NCBI GenBank assembly: GCA_028714055.1
Contig: JAQTNB010000108.1
Span: 1-5,243, forward strand
Length of the DNA: 5,243 nt
Source of the DNA: Candidatus Omnitrophota bacterium
GTDB lineage: Bacteria > Omnitrophota > Gorgyraeia > Gygaellales > Profunditerraquicolaceae
Direction of reading: 5' to 3'
Position 1 is the first letter of the stretch, and every line of letters starts with the position of its first letter. Positions 1-5,243 of this stretch are shown here, piece after piece. Both the position numbers and the translations under genes were made by a program. The notes under the pieces were generated by a model. It searched no databases and was not told the origin of the DNA. It saw only the letters and a program-made list of their open reading frames with translations.

Positions 1-687
1 CGCGGCTGTTTGAAGCACCAAAATAAGGTTTGCCGGCTCATTGAGGCCCTTAACTCCAACAGGCATGATATCAGGGCTGTCGGTTTCGATAAGAAGATTT
101 TCCATCGGAGCCGCAAGCAGCGCCCTCCTGCCCTTCTTGTTTCCCGAACGGGTAATGGAGCAGGAAAAAGAAACGCTGAGCCCTAACTTACCCAACAAAG
201 AAATGGCCTCAGGCGCGCCCGAATAGGAATGGACTATGCCGCCGGATTCAAGCGGCCCGGTCTTCTCTAACACCGCCAGCAGGGAATCCCAGGCCCTCCG
301 GCAATGTATGGAAACCGGCCTCTGTAGTTTTATGGCAAGCATAAGCTGCCGCAAAAACACCTCTTCCTGCTCCGCGTGGTCTATATCAACCGCGTGATCC
401 AGCCCTATTTCTCCGACCCCCGAAGGCGTCATGCCTAAAAAACGCTCCAGCTCCTCTTCCCAATCCTTTGATCTTTCCTTAAGGCTCCAGGGATGCAAGC
501 CGAACGACGGAACGATAAATCCGGGGTATTTTTCTTTCAGGCCCAGGACATCCTGCCAGTCGCGCTCTTCGGTGCCGCAGCAGACAACCCAGGATACGCC
601 GGCCTCCCGGGCCCTGGCTATAAGCGCGTCTATGCCGGCGCCGATACGTTCATCCTGCAGATGGCAGTGGGCATCGACAAGCATCAT
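1..687 (-). CDS. TatD family metal-dependent hydrolase (deoxyribonuclease), C-terminus cut by window edge
   Basis: This is a TIM-barrel metal hydrolase of the amidohydrolase superfamily. Characterised TatD members are Mg-dependent DNA exonucleases or D-aminoacyl-tRNA deacylases in the cytoplasm. I translated 229 codons from ATG at 687 to the window edge without a stop. All metal and catalytic ligands are visible: H7-x-H9 in DAHCHL, E93 in GEIGLD, H128 in SIHCR, H153 in IVHSYSG and D203 in ETDSPD. A family-typical NEPAN motif follows at 216-220. Family members are about 255-265 residues, so roughly 30 residues lie outside the window. The start is supported by AAAGGTGG at 695-702, seven bases upstream; a second ATG follows directly (684). 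It lies downstream of the membrane protein gene in the same direction. The family is certain. Which TatD subgroup it belongs to, and its true substrate, cannot be told from sequence, so I give no gene symbol. Confidence 0.95.
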   Translation of the reverse strand, partial: MMLVDAHCHLQDERIGAGIDALIARAREAGVSWVVCCGTEERDWQDVLGLKEKYPGFIVPSFGLHPWSLKERSKDWEEELERFLGMTPSGVGEIGLDHAVDIDHAEQEEVFLRQLMLAIKLQRPVSIHCRRAWDSLLAVLEKTGPLESGGIVHSYSGAPEAISLLGKLGLSVSFSCSITRSGNKKGRRALLAAPMENLLIETDSPDIMPVGVKGLNEPANLILVLQTAA

Positions 688-689
688 AT

Positions 690-749
690 CTATTCCACCT
701 TTATCTTGCTTAAGACCGCGCGCGATATTTCCCGCGCTCCCTTTGTCAT
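690..749 (-). CDS. possible 19-codon relay ORF between membrane protein gene and tatD-like gene
   Basis: A tiny ORF begins at an ATG (749-747) that overlaps the TGA stop of the upstream membrane protein gene as ATGA. It reads MTKGAREISR... for 19 codons and stops with TAG at 692-690, only two bases before the ATG of the TatD-like gene. It contains the Shine-Dalgarno of that gene. There is no clear Shine-Dalgarno of its own, so any translation would rely on coupling at the ATGA. The peptide is basic and matches no family I know. It could be a translational coupling relay across an otherwise 58-base gap, or simply chance, since 19 open codons are common. Confidence 0.22.
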   Translation of the reverse strand: MTKGAREISRAVLSKIKVE

Positions 750-2785
750 GGCGCGGCTTGATCTTTCTTCCGCGAAAAGAAGGCATCCATTTCTTCGGCC
801 GGCATTGCCGTTGCTCGCAATATATCCCCGCGGCTGCCGCCTGAATTGATCCGGAAAAACAGACCGGGCTGCATAGCATCAACAAGCACGCCTCCCTTGA
901 CCCTGATCTTTTTATTCTCCTGGCCGCCTTTCCCCTTCCAGGCCGCGTATACCTCCAAGCCGGAATCCGGCGTAATAAGCACGGCAACGCGCCTTTCTTT
1001 GGGTAACTTTACCGCGTATATCTTATCTGCCTGGGGCGCTTCCTGAAAATTCGCTCTTAGGGTAAACCTGAAATCAGCGTCCTGCCTGTCGCCGCTTGGA
1101 GGCAGTTCAAATAACCAATGCCCTGCATCCTGGTAAACAGCCTGAGCGCCCAAAAGCTCTTCAAAAGCTTCCGGAGTTTGTGCGCCAAGCCGGTGCGTAT
1201 GCAGCAGCACATAGCGCACCCCGTATGCCGCCAGGTACCTGCGGCCGGTTCCCGCAGGGTCATTCTCAAGGGCGCGCCTCAATTGCCAATAACTGGGCGG
1301 CGCGAAGCTTGCATAGCCGTTTACAACCGGGTTTCCGTGGCGAAGCGCCCGCAGCATCGCCTCGGCCTCATACACGGCAGACTCGGGCCATAATTGAACC
1401 GGGGCCGGCAACTCTAACAAAGGGCTGCCTCCCGCGTATTCCTTAAGCCAGGCATCCACTTTTTCATGCTCGCGTAAAAACTTACCCGGGTACACCAAAG
1501 GTAACGGCAAAACCCAGATCTCAGCGGCCAGGACGCCGAAACACGCCGCGCTAAAAACCGTCCGGCTAAGCCTTCCCCTGATCATCCCCCGCAGGTACGC
1601 GAACGCCGGAGCGGCAAGGACCGCTAACCCCACGATGGAAAAAAATACTATCCGCGACGGAGCGCGGATGAATTTAAAACCGGGGATAAGCGAAAAAAGA
1701 GCCTGATATACCCCCAGCCTTACCTCGCCGATGACGATATCGGTGCGCGGCCCGAAAGCCAAAAAGAGCGCGGCTGCCGATACAAACAACAGCCCTGCCG
1801 CGGCTTTTTTGCGAAAAGGGTCCCACTGAGAATAAAAACGCAGAGCGCCCAGGCATACCGCCAGAACAATGAGCGCGCAAACCGCCACACCCAGGTCCCA
1901 TGAATATATTTCCCAGCCGAAAATCTTTGTCGCCAGCCAATGCCCCTTTGCGGGCATGAACAGGTGCTTGACATGCAGCACACCGCGCACGTTGCCCAGA
2001 AACCGCTCAAACCCCATCTCACGGGAAAACTTAAGCTGCCAAAGGGAAAACGGCACAAGAACAGCCAGGACCGATATAAAAGCGAGGCTCCAGCGCGCAA
2101 CCGCTTGAGGCCGCCGGAGGCTTCGGGAAAAGAAAACGAAAAACATGACCGGCAAAAGCATGGAAAGATAGAGCGCCGTCTGCTTACACGTCCCCCATGT
2201 CAAAAGGTAGGCGCATACCGCCATCCAGAAGAATACGGACCTCTTGGCGCGGATAAAAATCAGCCCGAAGAAGATGCTGGACACCGGGAACACCCCGGCA
2301 AGGAGCGGAAGCGCGCATATCTGCTGCATGGAATACGCGCCTGCCGCGCACCAGAAAGCCGCAAAAAATGCCGCCAGACGGTCGCGGGTAAAGAGCCTGG
2401 CCATCGCGTATACCGCCATGCCGAAAGAAACCAGATAGAACAACAGCAGGAAATTATAGGCGGCTACAAACCCCGTTATCTTTGATAAAGCCCATCCCAG
2501 AAGGCAAAAGACCGGCTGCGGTTCGCTCCAGCTGAACGCCCCGCGGAAAGGCCAGAAAAAAGGCGCGTCCCAGTAAGGGCGGGCGTTGTCAACGGCAAAA
2601 GCAGTCCACTCCATACTATAAAGCTGGAAAAGCGCGACCGCCTCGGGCTCGCTGCCGGTAGGCAGGGCATCTTTGATATGCAGGGCAAGCGGCCAGGTAA
2701 ATAAAAGCACTCCCGCCAAAACAAGGACACCCATGCCGAGCGCCTCGGGGAACAAGCGGCGGAATAAAAACGCGGACTTTTTCAT
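746..2785 (-). CDS. polytopic GT-C-like membrane protein with periplasmic C-terminal domain, function unknown
   Basis: This 679-residue inner-membrane protein looks like the large uncharacterised family with a GT-C glycosyltransferase-like (YfhO/PMT-type) architecture. Residues 15 to about 430 hold roughly ten hydrophobic helices. A long first extracytoplasmic loop (about 38-90) carries TGSEPE (43-48) and SWSEP (85-89), the latter matching the family's typical tla-x-SEh motif. An IPGFKFIRAPSR segment (367-378) matches the family's PGFR-x-RvPaR loop. After residue 430 comes a soluble domain with LLELP (456-460), NGYASF (489-494) and GVRYVLLHTH (522-531), again family-typical. GT-C enzymes transfer sugars from polyprenyl-phosphate carriers, but no activity is proven for this branch. 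The usual Gly-Asp at the start of loop 1 is Gly-Ser-Glu here. ATG at 2785 overlaps the nitroreductase TGA as ATGA, so I prefer it to the in-frame GTG at 2791. I am sure of the gene and topology, less of the enzymatic role. Confidence 0.88.
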   Translation of the reverse strand: MKKSAFLFRRLFPEALGMGVLVLAGVLLFTWPLALHIKDALPTGSEPEAVALFQLYSMEWTAFAVDNARPYWDAPFFWPFRGAFSWSEPQPVFCLLGWALSKITGFVAAYNFLLLFYLVSFGMAVYAMARLFTRDRLAAFFAAFWCAAGAYSMQQICALPLLAGVFPVSSIFFGLIFIRAKRSVFFWMAVCAYLLTWGTCKQTALYLSMLLPVMFFVFFSRSLRRPQAVARWSLAFISVLAVLVPFSLWQLKFSREMGFERFLGNVRGVLHVKHLFMPAKGHWLATKIFGWEIYSWDLGVAVCALIVLAVCLGALRFYSQWDPFRKKAAAGLLFVSAAALFLAFGPRTDIVIGEVRLGVYQALFSLIPGFKFIRAPSRIVFFSIVGLAVLAAPAFAYLRGMIRGRLSRTVFSAACFGVLAAEIWVLPLPLVYPGKFLREHEKVDAWLKEYAGGSPLLELPAPVQLWPESAVYEAEAMLRALRHGNPVVNGYASFAPPSYWQLRRALENDPAGTGRRYLAAYGVRYVLLHTHRLGAQTPEAFEELLGAQAVYQDAGHWLFELPPSGDRQDADFRFTLRANFQEAPQADKIYAVKLPKERRVAVLITPDSGLEVYAAWKGKGGQENKKIRVKGGVLVDAMQPGLFFRINSGGSRGDILRATAMPAEEMDAFFSRKKDQAAP

Positions 2786-3285
2786 TTCCACGATTCGTAA
2801 TGCACGCGGGAACCGTTATACCTGTTGGAAGGAGCCATTTCATCGAGCGGATAACCGACAGGCACGATCGCAAACGGGACGATCTGCTCCGGAAGGGCAA
2901 ATTGCTGCTTAATGTAGGCGATACGCTCCTCAAGAGGATATATCCCCAGCCAAACCGCTCCCAAGCCAAGGGAAACCGCCTCCAGCAGCATGTTCTGGAC
3001 GCACGCAGAGCAATCCTGCACCCAATAACCCTTATGCCGCTCAAGGCTCAAATCGCCTAACACAAGGATCCCTGCCGGAGCGCCTTTGAGCGTCCTGGCG
3101 TAGGGGCTTGCCTCCGATAGTTCATCTAAGGTCTGGCGCTTCTTGATGACCACAAATTGCCACGGCTGCTCGTTCCCCGCCGAAGGCGCGCTCATACCCG
3201 CCTCAAGGATCTTCTGGATCTGCGCATCCGGCACTTCCTTTTGCGCGAACCTTCGCACGCTTCTTCTCTTAAATATCTCATCCAT
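2782..3285 (-). CDS. nitroreductase family FMN-dependent oxidoreductase
   Basis: This 167-residue protein is a compact nitroreductase-fold flavoprotein, normally a homodimer binding FMN and using NAD(P)H to reduce nitro, quinone or other electrophilic substrates in the cytoplasm. The phosphate-binding RRSVRRF (7-13), SAPSAGNEQPWQFVVI (32-47, with N38 and Q40 positioned for FMN), the dimer-helix segment around DCSACVQNMLLEAVSLGLGA (91-110), GIYP (114-117) and VGYP (143-146) are all in the expected order, and the length fits the short subfamily. The start at 3285 has AGGAG at 3292-3296 with six-base spacing. Longer in-frame ATGs at 3318 and 3315 read through this ribosome site and lie at or upstream of the predicted transcription start, so I reject them. 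It is the first gene of the minus-strand block and ends in an ATGA overlap with the membrane protein. The physiological substrate is not evident. Confidence 0.95.
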   Translation of the reverse strand: MDEIFKRRSVRRFAQKEVPDAQIQKILEAGMSAPSAGNEQPWQFVVIKKRQTLDELSEASPYARTLKGAPAGILVLGDLSLERHKGYWVQDCSACVQNMLLEAVSLGLGAVWLGIYPLEERIAYIKQQFALPEQIVPFAIVPVGYPLDEMAPSNRYNGSRVHYESWK

Positions 3286-3288
3286 CGG

Positions 3289-3298
3289 CCTCTCCTTT
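3289..3298 (-). promoter_or_regulatory. ribosome binding site that decides the nitroreductase start
   Basis: On the minus strand the sequence reads AAAGGAGAGG, ending three bases before the ATG at 3285; its AGGAG core is six bases away. This is the best Shine-Dalgarno match in the window and favours the 167-residue protein over an 11-residue N-terminal extension. Confidence 0.8.
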
Positions 3299-3319
3299 AT
3301 TTTTTCGCCTTTCATCATT

Positions 3320-3347
3320 ATTGTATAATGACTGCCGCATATTGCAA
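3320..3347 (-). promoter_or_regulatory. predicted sigma70-type promoter for the minus-strand block
   Basis: Reading the minus strand, TTGCAA (3347-3342, 4 of 6 match to TTGACA) is followed after 16 bases by TACAAT (3325-3320, 5 of 6 match to TATAAT). The predicted transcription start is near 3313, giving a leader of about 28 bases before the nitroreductase ATG that includes its ribosome site. This is a prediction from consensus alone. Confidence 0.55.
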
Positions 3348-3351
3348 TAGA

Positions 3352-3380
3352 AAAAGCCTCCCCCGGGAACGGCCGCTTTT
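3352..3380. repeat. small inverted repeat between the two divergent promoters
   Basis: AAAAGC at 3352-3357 is the reverse complement of GCTTTT at 3375-3380, around a GC-rich 17-base centre that includes the palindrome CCCGGG. It lies between the -35 boxes of the two promoters. It could be an operator half-site pair. It resembles a weak terminator, but a terminator makes little sense upstream of both promoters. Six-base arms are short, so chance is possible. Confidence 0.3.
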
Positions 3381-3390
3381 ACTTTAGGAT

Positions 3391-3419
3391 TTGACTTTTA
3401 CGGCACATGATAGTATTAT
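3391..3419 (+). promoter_or_regulatory. predicted sigma70-type promoter for the plus-strand block
   Basis: TTGACT (3391-3396, 5 of 6 match) is followed after exactly 17 bases by TATTAT (3414-3419, 5 of 6 match). The start of transcription would fall near 3426, only about nine bases before the ATG at 3435. This is the closest match to consensus in the window. The very short leader is unusual. Confidence 0.65.
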
Positions 3420-3434
3420 TGTATCTATAAAGAA

Positions 3435-4151
3435 ATGAACGGGATAAAACAACGAACCAAGATCATTGCGGTCGCAGGACTGGCCATTATTTGCGTCTTT
3501 TCCTGGTATGTTTCCACGCTGAAAACCGGGCCGGAATTCCATTTTATCAAAGAGTTTGTGGGGAGCCTTCGTTATCAAAAAAGCGCGTTCAAGAAGCACG
3601 CACAAATACCCCCTCCGAAGTTTGACAATAAGCGCGCAAACCTCATTGTCGAGCCGTTCCTTGAGAACATGCGCTCCGCAAACGCGGACCTCAAAAAAGC
3701 AAAAGAGGCTATCGCGCGCTTCAGGGGCACGCGCAACGTAACGGTAAAAAAAGCCGCCGCTTCCGTGCTTTCTTTATATGACAAGCAGGTGCAGCTCAGC
3801 GACCGTTCGGTTACGCTCTACAAAAAGATATATGATGCCGGCGAAATGCAGAAGCTCGGCGCCTTCGCGCAGGGAAAACTTGCCAGCGAAGCGAGAAAGC
3901 TCCCCGAAGAAAGGCAGGAGCTCGACAGGCGCCTGATGGACGTAACGATACTGGTCACGCATATGCTCTACAGCGATACGCCCGACAAAGAGGGAAAACT
4001 CAACCGCCTTTCGTTGACCGCGCACGAGCGCCGAAGCCTCATTAAGCTCATCGACGATGATTTCGCCGGAAAAGAAACGATCGCGGATGCCTGCGCGGGA
4101 CAGATCCGCCAGGTTTTGACCGGAAAATACAAAAGCAAAAACCAGCCTTAA
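3435..4151 (+). CDS. membrane-anchored helical protein of unknown family, first of a tandem paralogue pair
   Basis: I do not recognise this 238-residue protein. A basic N-terminus (KQRTK, 5-9) is followed by a hydrophobic stretch (about 10-28) with no convincing signal-peptidase site, so it is probably a signal anchor with the rest facing the periplasm. The remainder is charged and predicted by eye to be almost all helix, with no known enzymatic motif. Segments shared with the next gene are SLRYQKSA (44-51), DLKKA (85-89), ILVTHMLYSD (172-181), GKL (187-189) and the C-terminal CAGQIRQVL (220-228) with KYKS (231-234); H176 and C220 are conserved in both. There is no good Shine-Dalgarno before ATG 3435 (only AAAGAA), and the predicted transcript start is about nine bases upstream. 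Starting later would remove the anchor, so I keep this start. It is 12 bases from its paralogue and surely co-transcribed with it. Confidence 0.9.
   Translation: MNGIKQRTKIIAVAGLAIICVFSWYVSTLKTGPEFHFIKEFVGSLRYQKSAFKKHAQIPPPKFDNKRANLIVEPFLENMRSANADLKKAKEAIARFRGTRNVTVKKAAASVLSLYDKQVQLSDRSVTLYKKIYDAGEMQKLGAFAQGKLASEARKLPEERQELDRRLMDVTILVTHMLYSDTPDKEGKLNRLSLTAHERRSLIKLIDDDFAGKETIADACAGQIRQVLTGKYKSKNQP
3957..3976 (+). repeat. 20-base direct repeat, copy 1
   Basis: This stretch is identical to 4680-4699, 723 bases away. It encodes the end of the conserved THMLYSD core of the first paralogue (from T175) in the same reading frame as in the second. It is a remnant of the gene duplication kept by protein conservation. 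Confidence 0.9.
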
Positions 4152-4163
4152 GGGGGCACTGCC

Positions 4164-4874
4164 ATGAAAAAACGCCTTCTCCTTCTCTTCTTGTGCGCGG
4201 CCTGTGCCGGTACGGCCTTTGCCGCCCAGCGCCCTCAAGGACCGCAGGAGTCTTTTGAATACCGCTTTGTCAGAGATTTTATAGAAAGCCTGCGTTATCA
4301 GAAATCAGCGCTGCTTAAACAGATCGCATTGACACCTCCCCGCGAGGGCAGCAAGGCCGACGCCCCGAACATCGCGACCTTCATGAAGAACCTTAATGAC
4401 GCAGGGTTTGACCTTAAAAAGGCATACCAGCATATCGCGCAATACGCGCAAAGCGATAACGAAACGGCAAAAAAAGTCTCTGCTTCCCTGCTTTCGGTTT
4501 ACGCCCGGCAGATCAAGCTGAACGAAAAATCCCTGGCCCTGTATTCCAGGGTCTATGACCCGGCGCAGGTCAACGAGCTGGACGACTTTAGCGTTGGCAA
4601 GCTCATGAGCGAGGCGCACAAGATCCCCCTTGAAAGGGAAAATTTGAACAAGCTCCTGGCGGATGCTTCGATCCTGGTAACGCATATGCTCTACAGCGAC
4701 AGGCCGGACGCGAGCGGTAAGTTAAGCTACTTAAGCGTTTCGGCGGGCGAACGCCAGGCGTTACTCCAGCAGATCAAAGAGATCTTTCCCGAAGGCGAGA
4801 AATACCTGGCTGCCTGCGCGGACCAGGTCCGCCAGGTCCTGGAAAGCAAATACAAAAGCGCGGACGAAAGGTAG
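4164..4874 (+). CDS. exported helical protein of unknown family, second of a tandem paralogue pair
   Basis: This 236-residue protein is a paralogue of the preceding one. Hand alignment without gaps gives about 92 identities in 201 positions from residue 32 on. Unlike its neighbour it has a classical signal peptide: MKKR, a Leu-rich core (5-10), then a predicted cut after AFA (18-20). C11 and C14 lie in the hydrophobic region but do not form a proper lipobox. The mature protein should be periplasmic, soluble and helical. Shared segments are SLRYQKSA (42-49), DLKKA (83-87), ILVTHMLYSD (170-179) and CADQVRQVL (218-226). ATG 4164 follows AGGGGG (4151-4156) by seven bases, so it has a much better ribosome site than the first copy. 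It is followed nine bases later by the DUF3307 gene. Function unknown; a role as a periplasmic partner or structural protein is only a guess. Confidence 0.92.
   Translation: MKKRLLLLFLCAACAGTAFAAQRPQGPQESFEYRFVRDFIESLRYQKSALLKQIALTPPREGSKADAPNIATFMKNLNDAGFDLKKAYQHIAQYAQSDNETAKKVSASLLSVYARQIKLNEKSLALYSRVYDPAQVNELDDFSVGKLMSEAHKIPLERENLNKLLADASILVTHMLYSDRPDASGKLSYLSVSAGERQALLQQIKEIFPEGEKYLAACADQVRQVLESKYKSADER
4680..4699 (+). repeat. 20-base direct repeat, copy 2
   Basis: Identical to 3957-3976. It encodes the same THMLYSD core (from T173) in the second paralogue, in the same frame. Confidence 0.9.
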
Positions 4875-4883
4875 GATCATTCG

Positions 4884-5243
4884 ATGTTTATCTTCCTGCG
4901 GTTGGTCTTGGGGCATTTTATCGGGGATTACCTTCTGCAGTTCAACAAGGTCTACGCGCTTAAGCTTAAGTATCCCGGGACAAAAGGTTCCCTGCCGCAT
5001 GCCCTGCTTGTCACGGCAAGCCTCATCGCGCTTTCCTGGCCGTACCTCATGCTTGCGGACCTTTGGATATTCCTGGCATTTATCTTCATTACCCACCTGC
5101 TCCAGGATTCTTTCAAGGTAAGCTTCGGCAGGATCAAATACAGCCTCTGGCTCTACCTGGCAGACCAGGCTTTCCACGTCATCGCCATTGCCACGGTTTT
5201 TCTGACTAGCCTGAAATACCTTGCTCCTCCTCCGGCAGGCGCA
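4884..5243 (+). CDS. DUF3307 family integral membrane protein, C-terminus cut by window edge
   Basis: I translated 120 codons from ATG 4884 to the window edge with no stop. The pattern is that of DUF3307: an N-terminal helix with H11-x3-D15-x3-Q19 (GHFIGDYLLQ), a histidine at the start of the next helix (H39 in LPHALL), THLLQDSFK (70-78, H71 and D75) and DQAFH (94-98). Four hydrophobic helices are seen, at about 3-19, 38-57, 59-74 and 90-112, with His and Asp facing each other in the membrane. Members are uncharacterised inner-membrane proteins; the conserved His/Asp set suggests a metal or catalytic site, but this is inference. Many family members are about 120 residues and others about twice that, so this could end soon after the edge or be the long form. 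It follows the paralogue pair by nine bases, with AGGAT at 4873-4877 as a modest ribosome site, so it belongs to the same transcript. Confidence 0.88.
   Translation, partial: MFIFLRLVLGHFIGDYLLQFNKVYALKLKYPGTKGSLPHALLVTASLIALSWPYLMLADLWIFLAFIFITHLLQDSFKVSFGRIKYSLWLYLADQAFHVIAIATVFLTSLKYLAPPPAGA

Larger units (their letters stand above)
3286..3434. promoter_or_regulatory. 149-base divergent intergenic region
   Basis: This AT-rich spacer separates the two gene blocks. It contains both predicted promoters, the nitroreductase ribosome site, a short inverted repeat, and a 10-base direct repeat ATTATTGTAT at 3317-3326 and 3415-3424 that covers the -10 region of each promoter. No terminator, RNA gene or credible small ORF is seen in it. 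Confidence 0.7.

Noticed and set aside
431..849. Two overlapping open frames of 118-137 codons on the plus strand
   Set aside because: They are antisense to the TatD-like gene, whose full set of catalytic residues shows which strand codes.
1940..2485. Open frame of 181 codons on the plus strand
   Set aside because: It lies wholly antisense to the membrane protein gene, which has clear family motifs; its translation is rich in Arg, Lys and Pro, with no ribosome site or domain.
2616..3044. 142-codon open frame on the minus strand overlapping two genes
   Set aside because: It is the same strand but another frame of the nitroreductase and membrane protein genes, and has no ribosome site or recognisable domain.
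3286..3318. 11-residue N-terminal extension of the nitroreductase (ATG at 3318)
   Set aside because: It translates through a strong Shine-Dalgarno, and its start lies at or before the predicted transcription start near 3313.
3324..3329. Perfect TATAAT on the plus strand
   Set aside because: No acceptable -35 lies 16-18 bases upstream, and it coincides with the opposite-strand -10 box; the better plus promoter is at 3391-3419.
4164..4226. Lipoprotein signal in the second paralogue because of cysteines at 11 and 14
   Set aside because: Neither cysteine is preceded by the Leu-x-Gly/Ala pattern of a lipobox, and a good signal peptidase I site (AFA) follows.
3774..4238. 154-codon open frame on the minus strand
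   Set aside because: It is antisense to the paralogue pair and crosses their junction; the plus-strand proteins show conserved blocks between copies, so the plus strand is coding.
4761..5177. 138-codon open frame on the minus strand
   Set aside because: It is antisense to the second paralogue and the DUF3307 gene; the latter has the family's His/Asp pattern on the plus strand.

Overview
This 5.2 kb window is dense bacterial chromosome with two divergently oriented gene blocks that meet at a 149-base intergenic region (3286-3434). No RNA gene, insertion sequence, CRISPR array or phage gene is visible. Starts are preceded by recognisable Shine-Dalgarno sequences and the base composition is moderately GC-rich except in the intergenic region. 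The mix of genes (a giant-loop GT-C-like membrane protein, an exported protein pair of unknown family, DUF3307) resembles an environmental Gram-negative lineage. Candidatus Omnitrophota or another little-studied phylum is my guess, made from gene style only and not demonstrated.

Left block, minus strand, transcribed from about 3313 toward 1. It starts with a short nitroreductase-family flavoprotein (2782-3285), which overlaps by ATGA a 679-residue polytopic membrane protein of the GT-C-like type (746-2785). A TatD-family metal-dependent hydrolase follows (687 down to the window edge, C-terminus missing). A possible 19-codon relay ORF (690-749) bridges the 58-base gap between the last two. The three look co-transcribed, but their known family functions do not form an obvious pathway; they may be a housekeeping-style cluster.

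Right block, plus strand, transcribed from about 3426 toward 5243. Two tandem paralogues (3435-4151 and 4164-4874) encode exported, mostly helical proteins of about 237 residues that I cannot assign to a named family. They align without gaps over about 200 residues at roughly 46% identity by hand count. The first has an uncleaved-looking N-terminal anchor and the second a classical cleavable signal peptide. A DUF3307 membrane protein (4884 to the edge, C-terminus missing) follows 9 bases later. The pair is the most novel content of the window: a membrane-tethered and a soluble copy of the same periplasmic domain, co-expressed with an integral membrane protein.

The intergenic region holds a promoter for each block, with a 10-base direct repeat lying over both -10 boxes and a small inverted repeat between the two -35 boxes. 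This could allow coordinated control of the two blocks.
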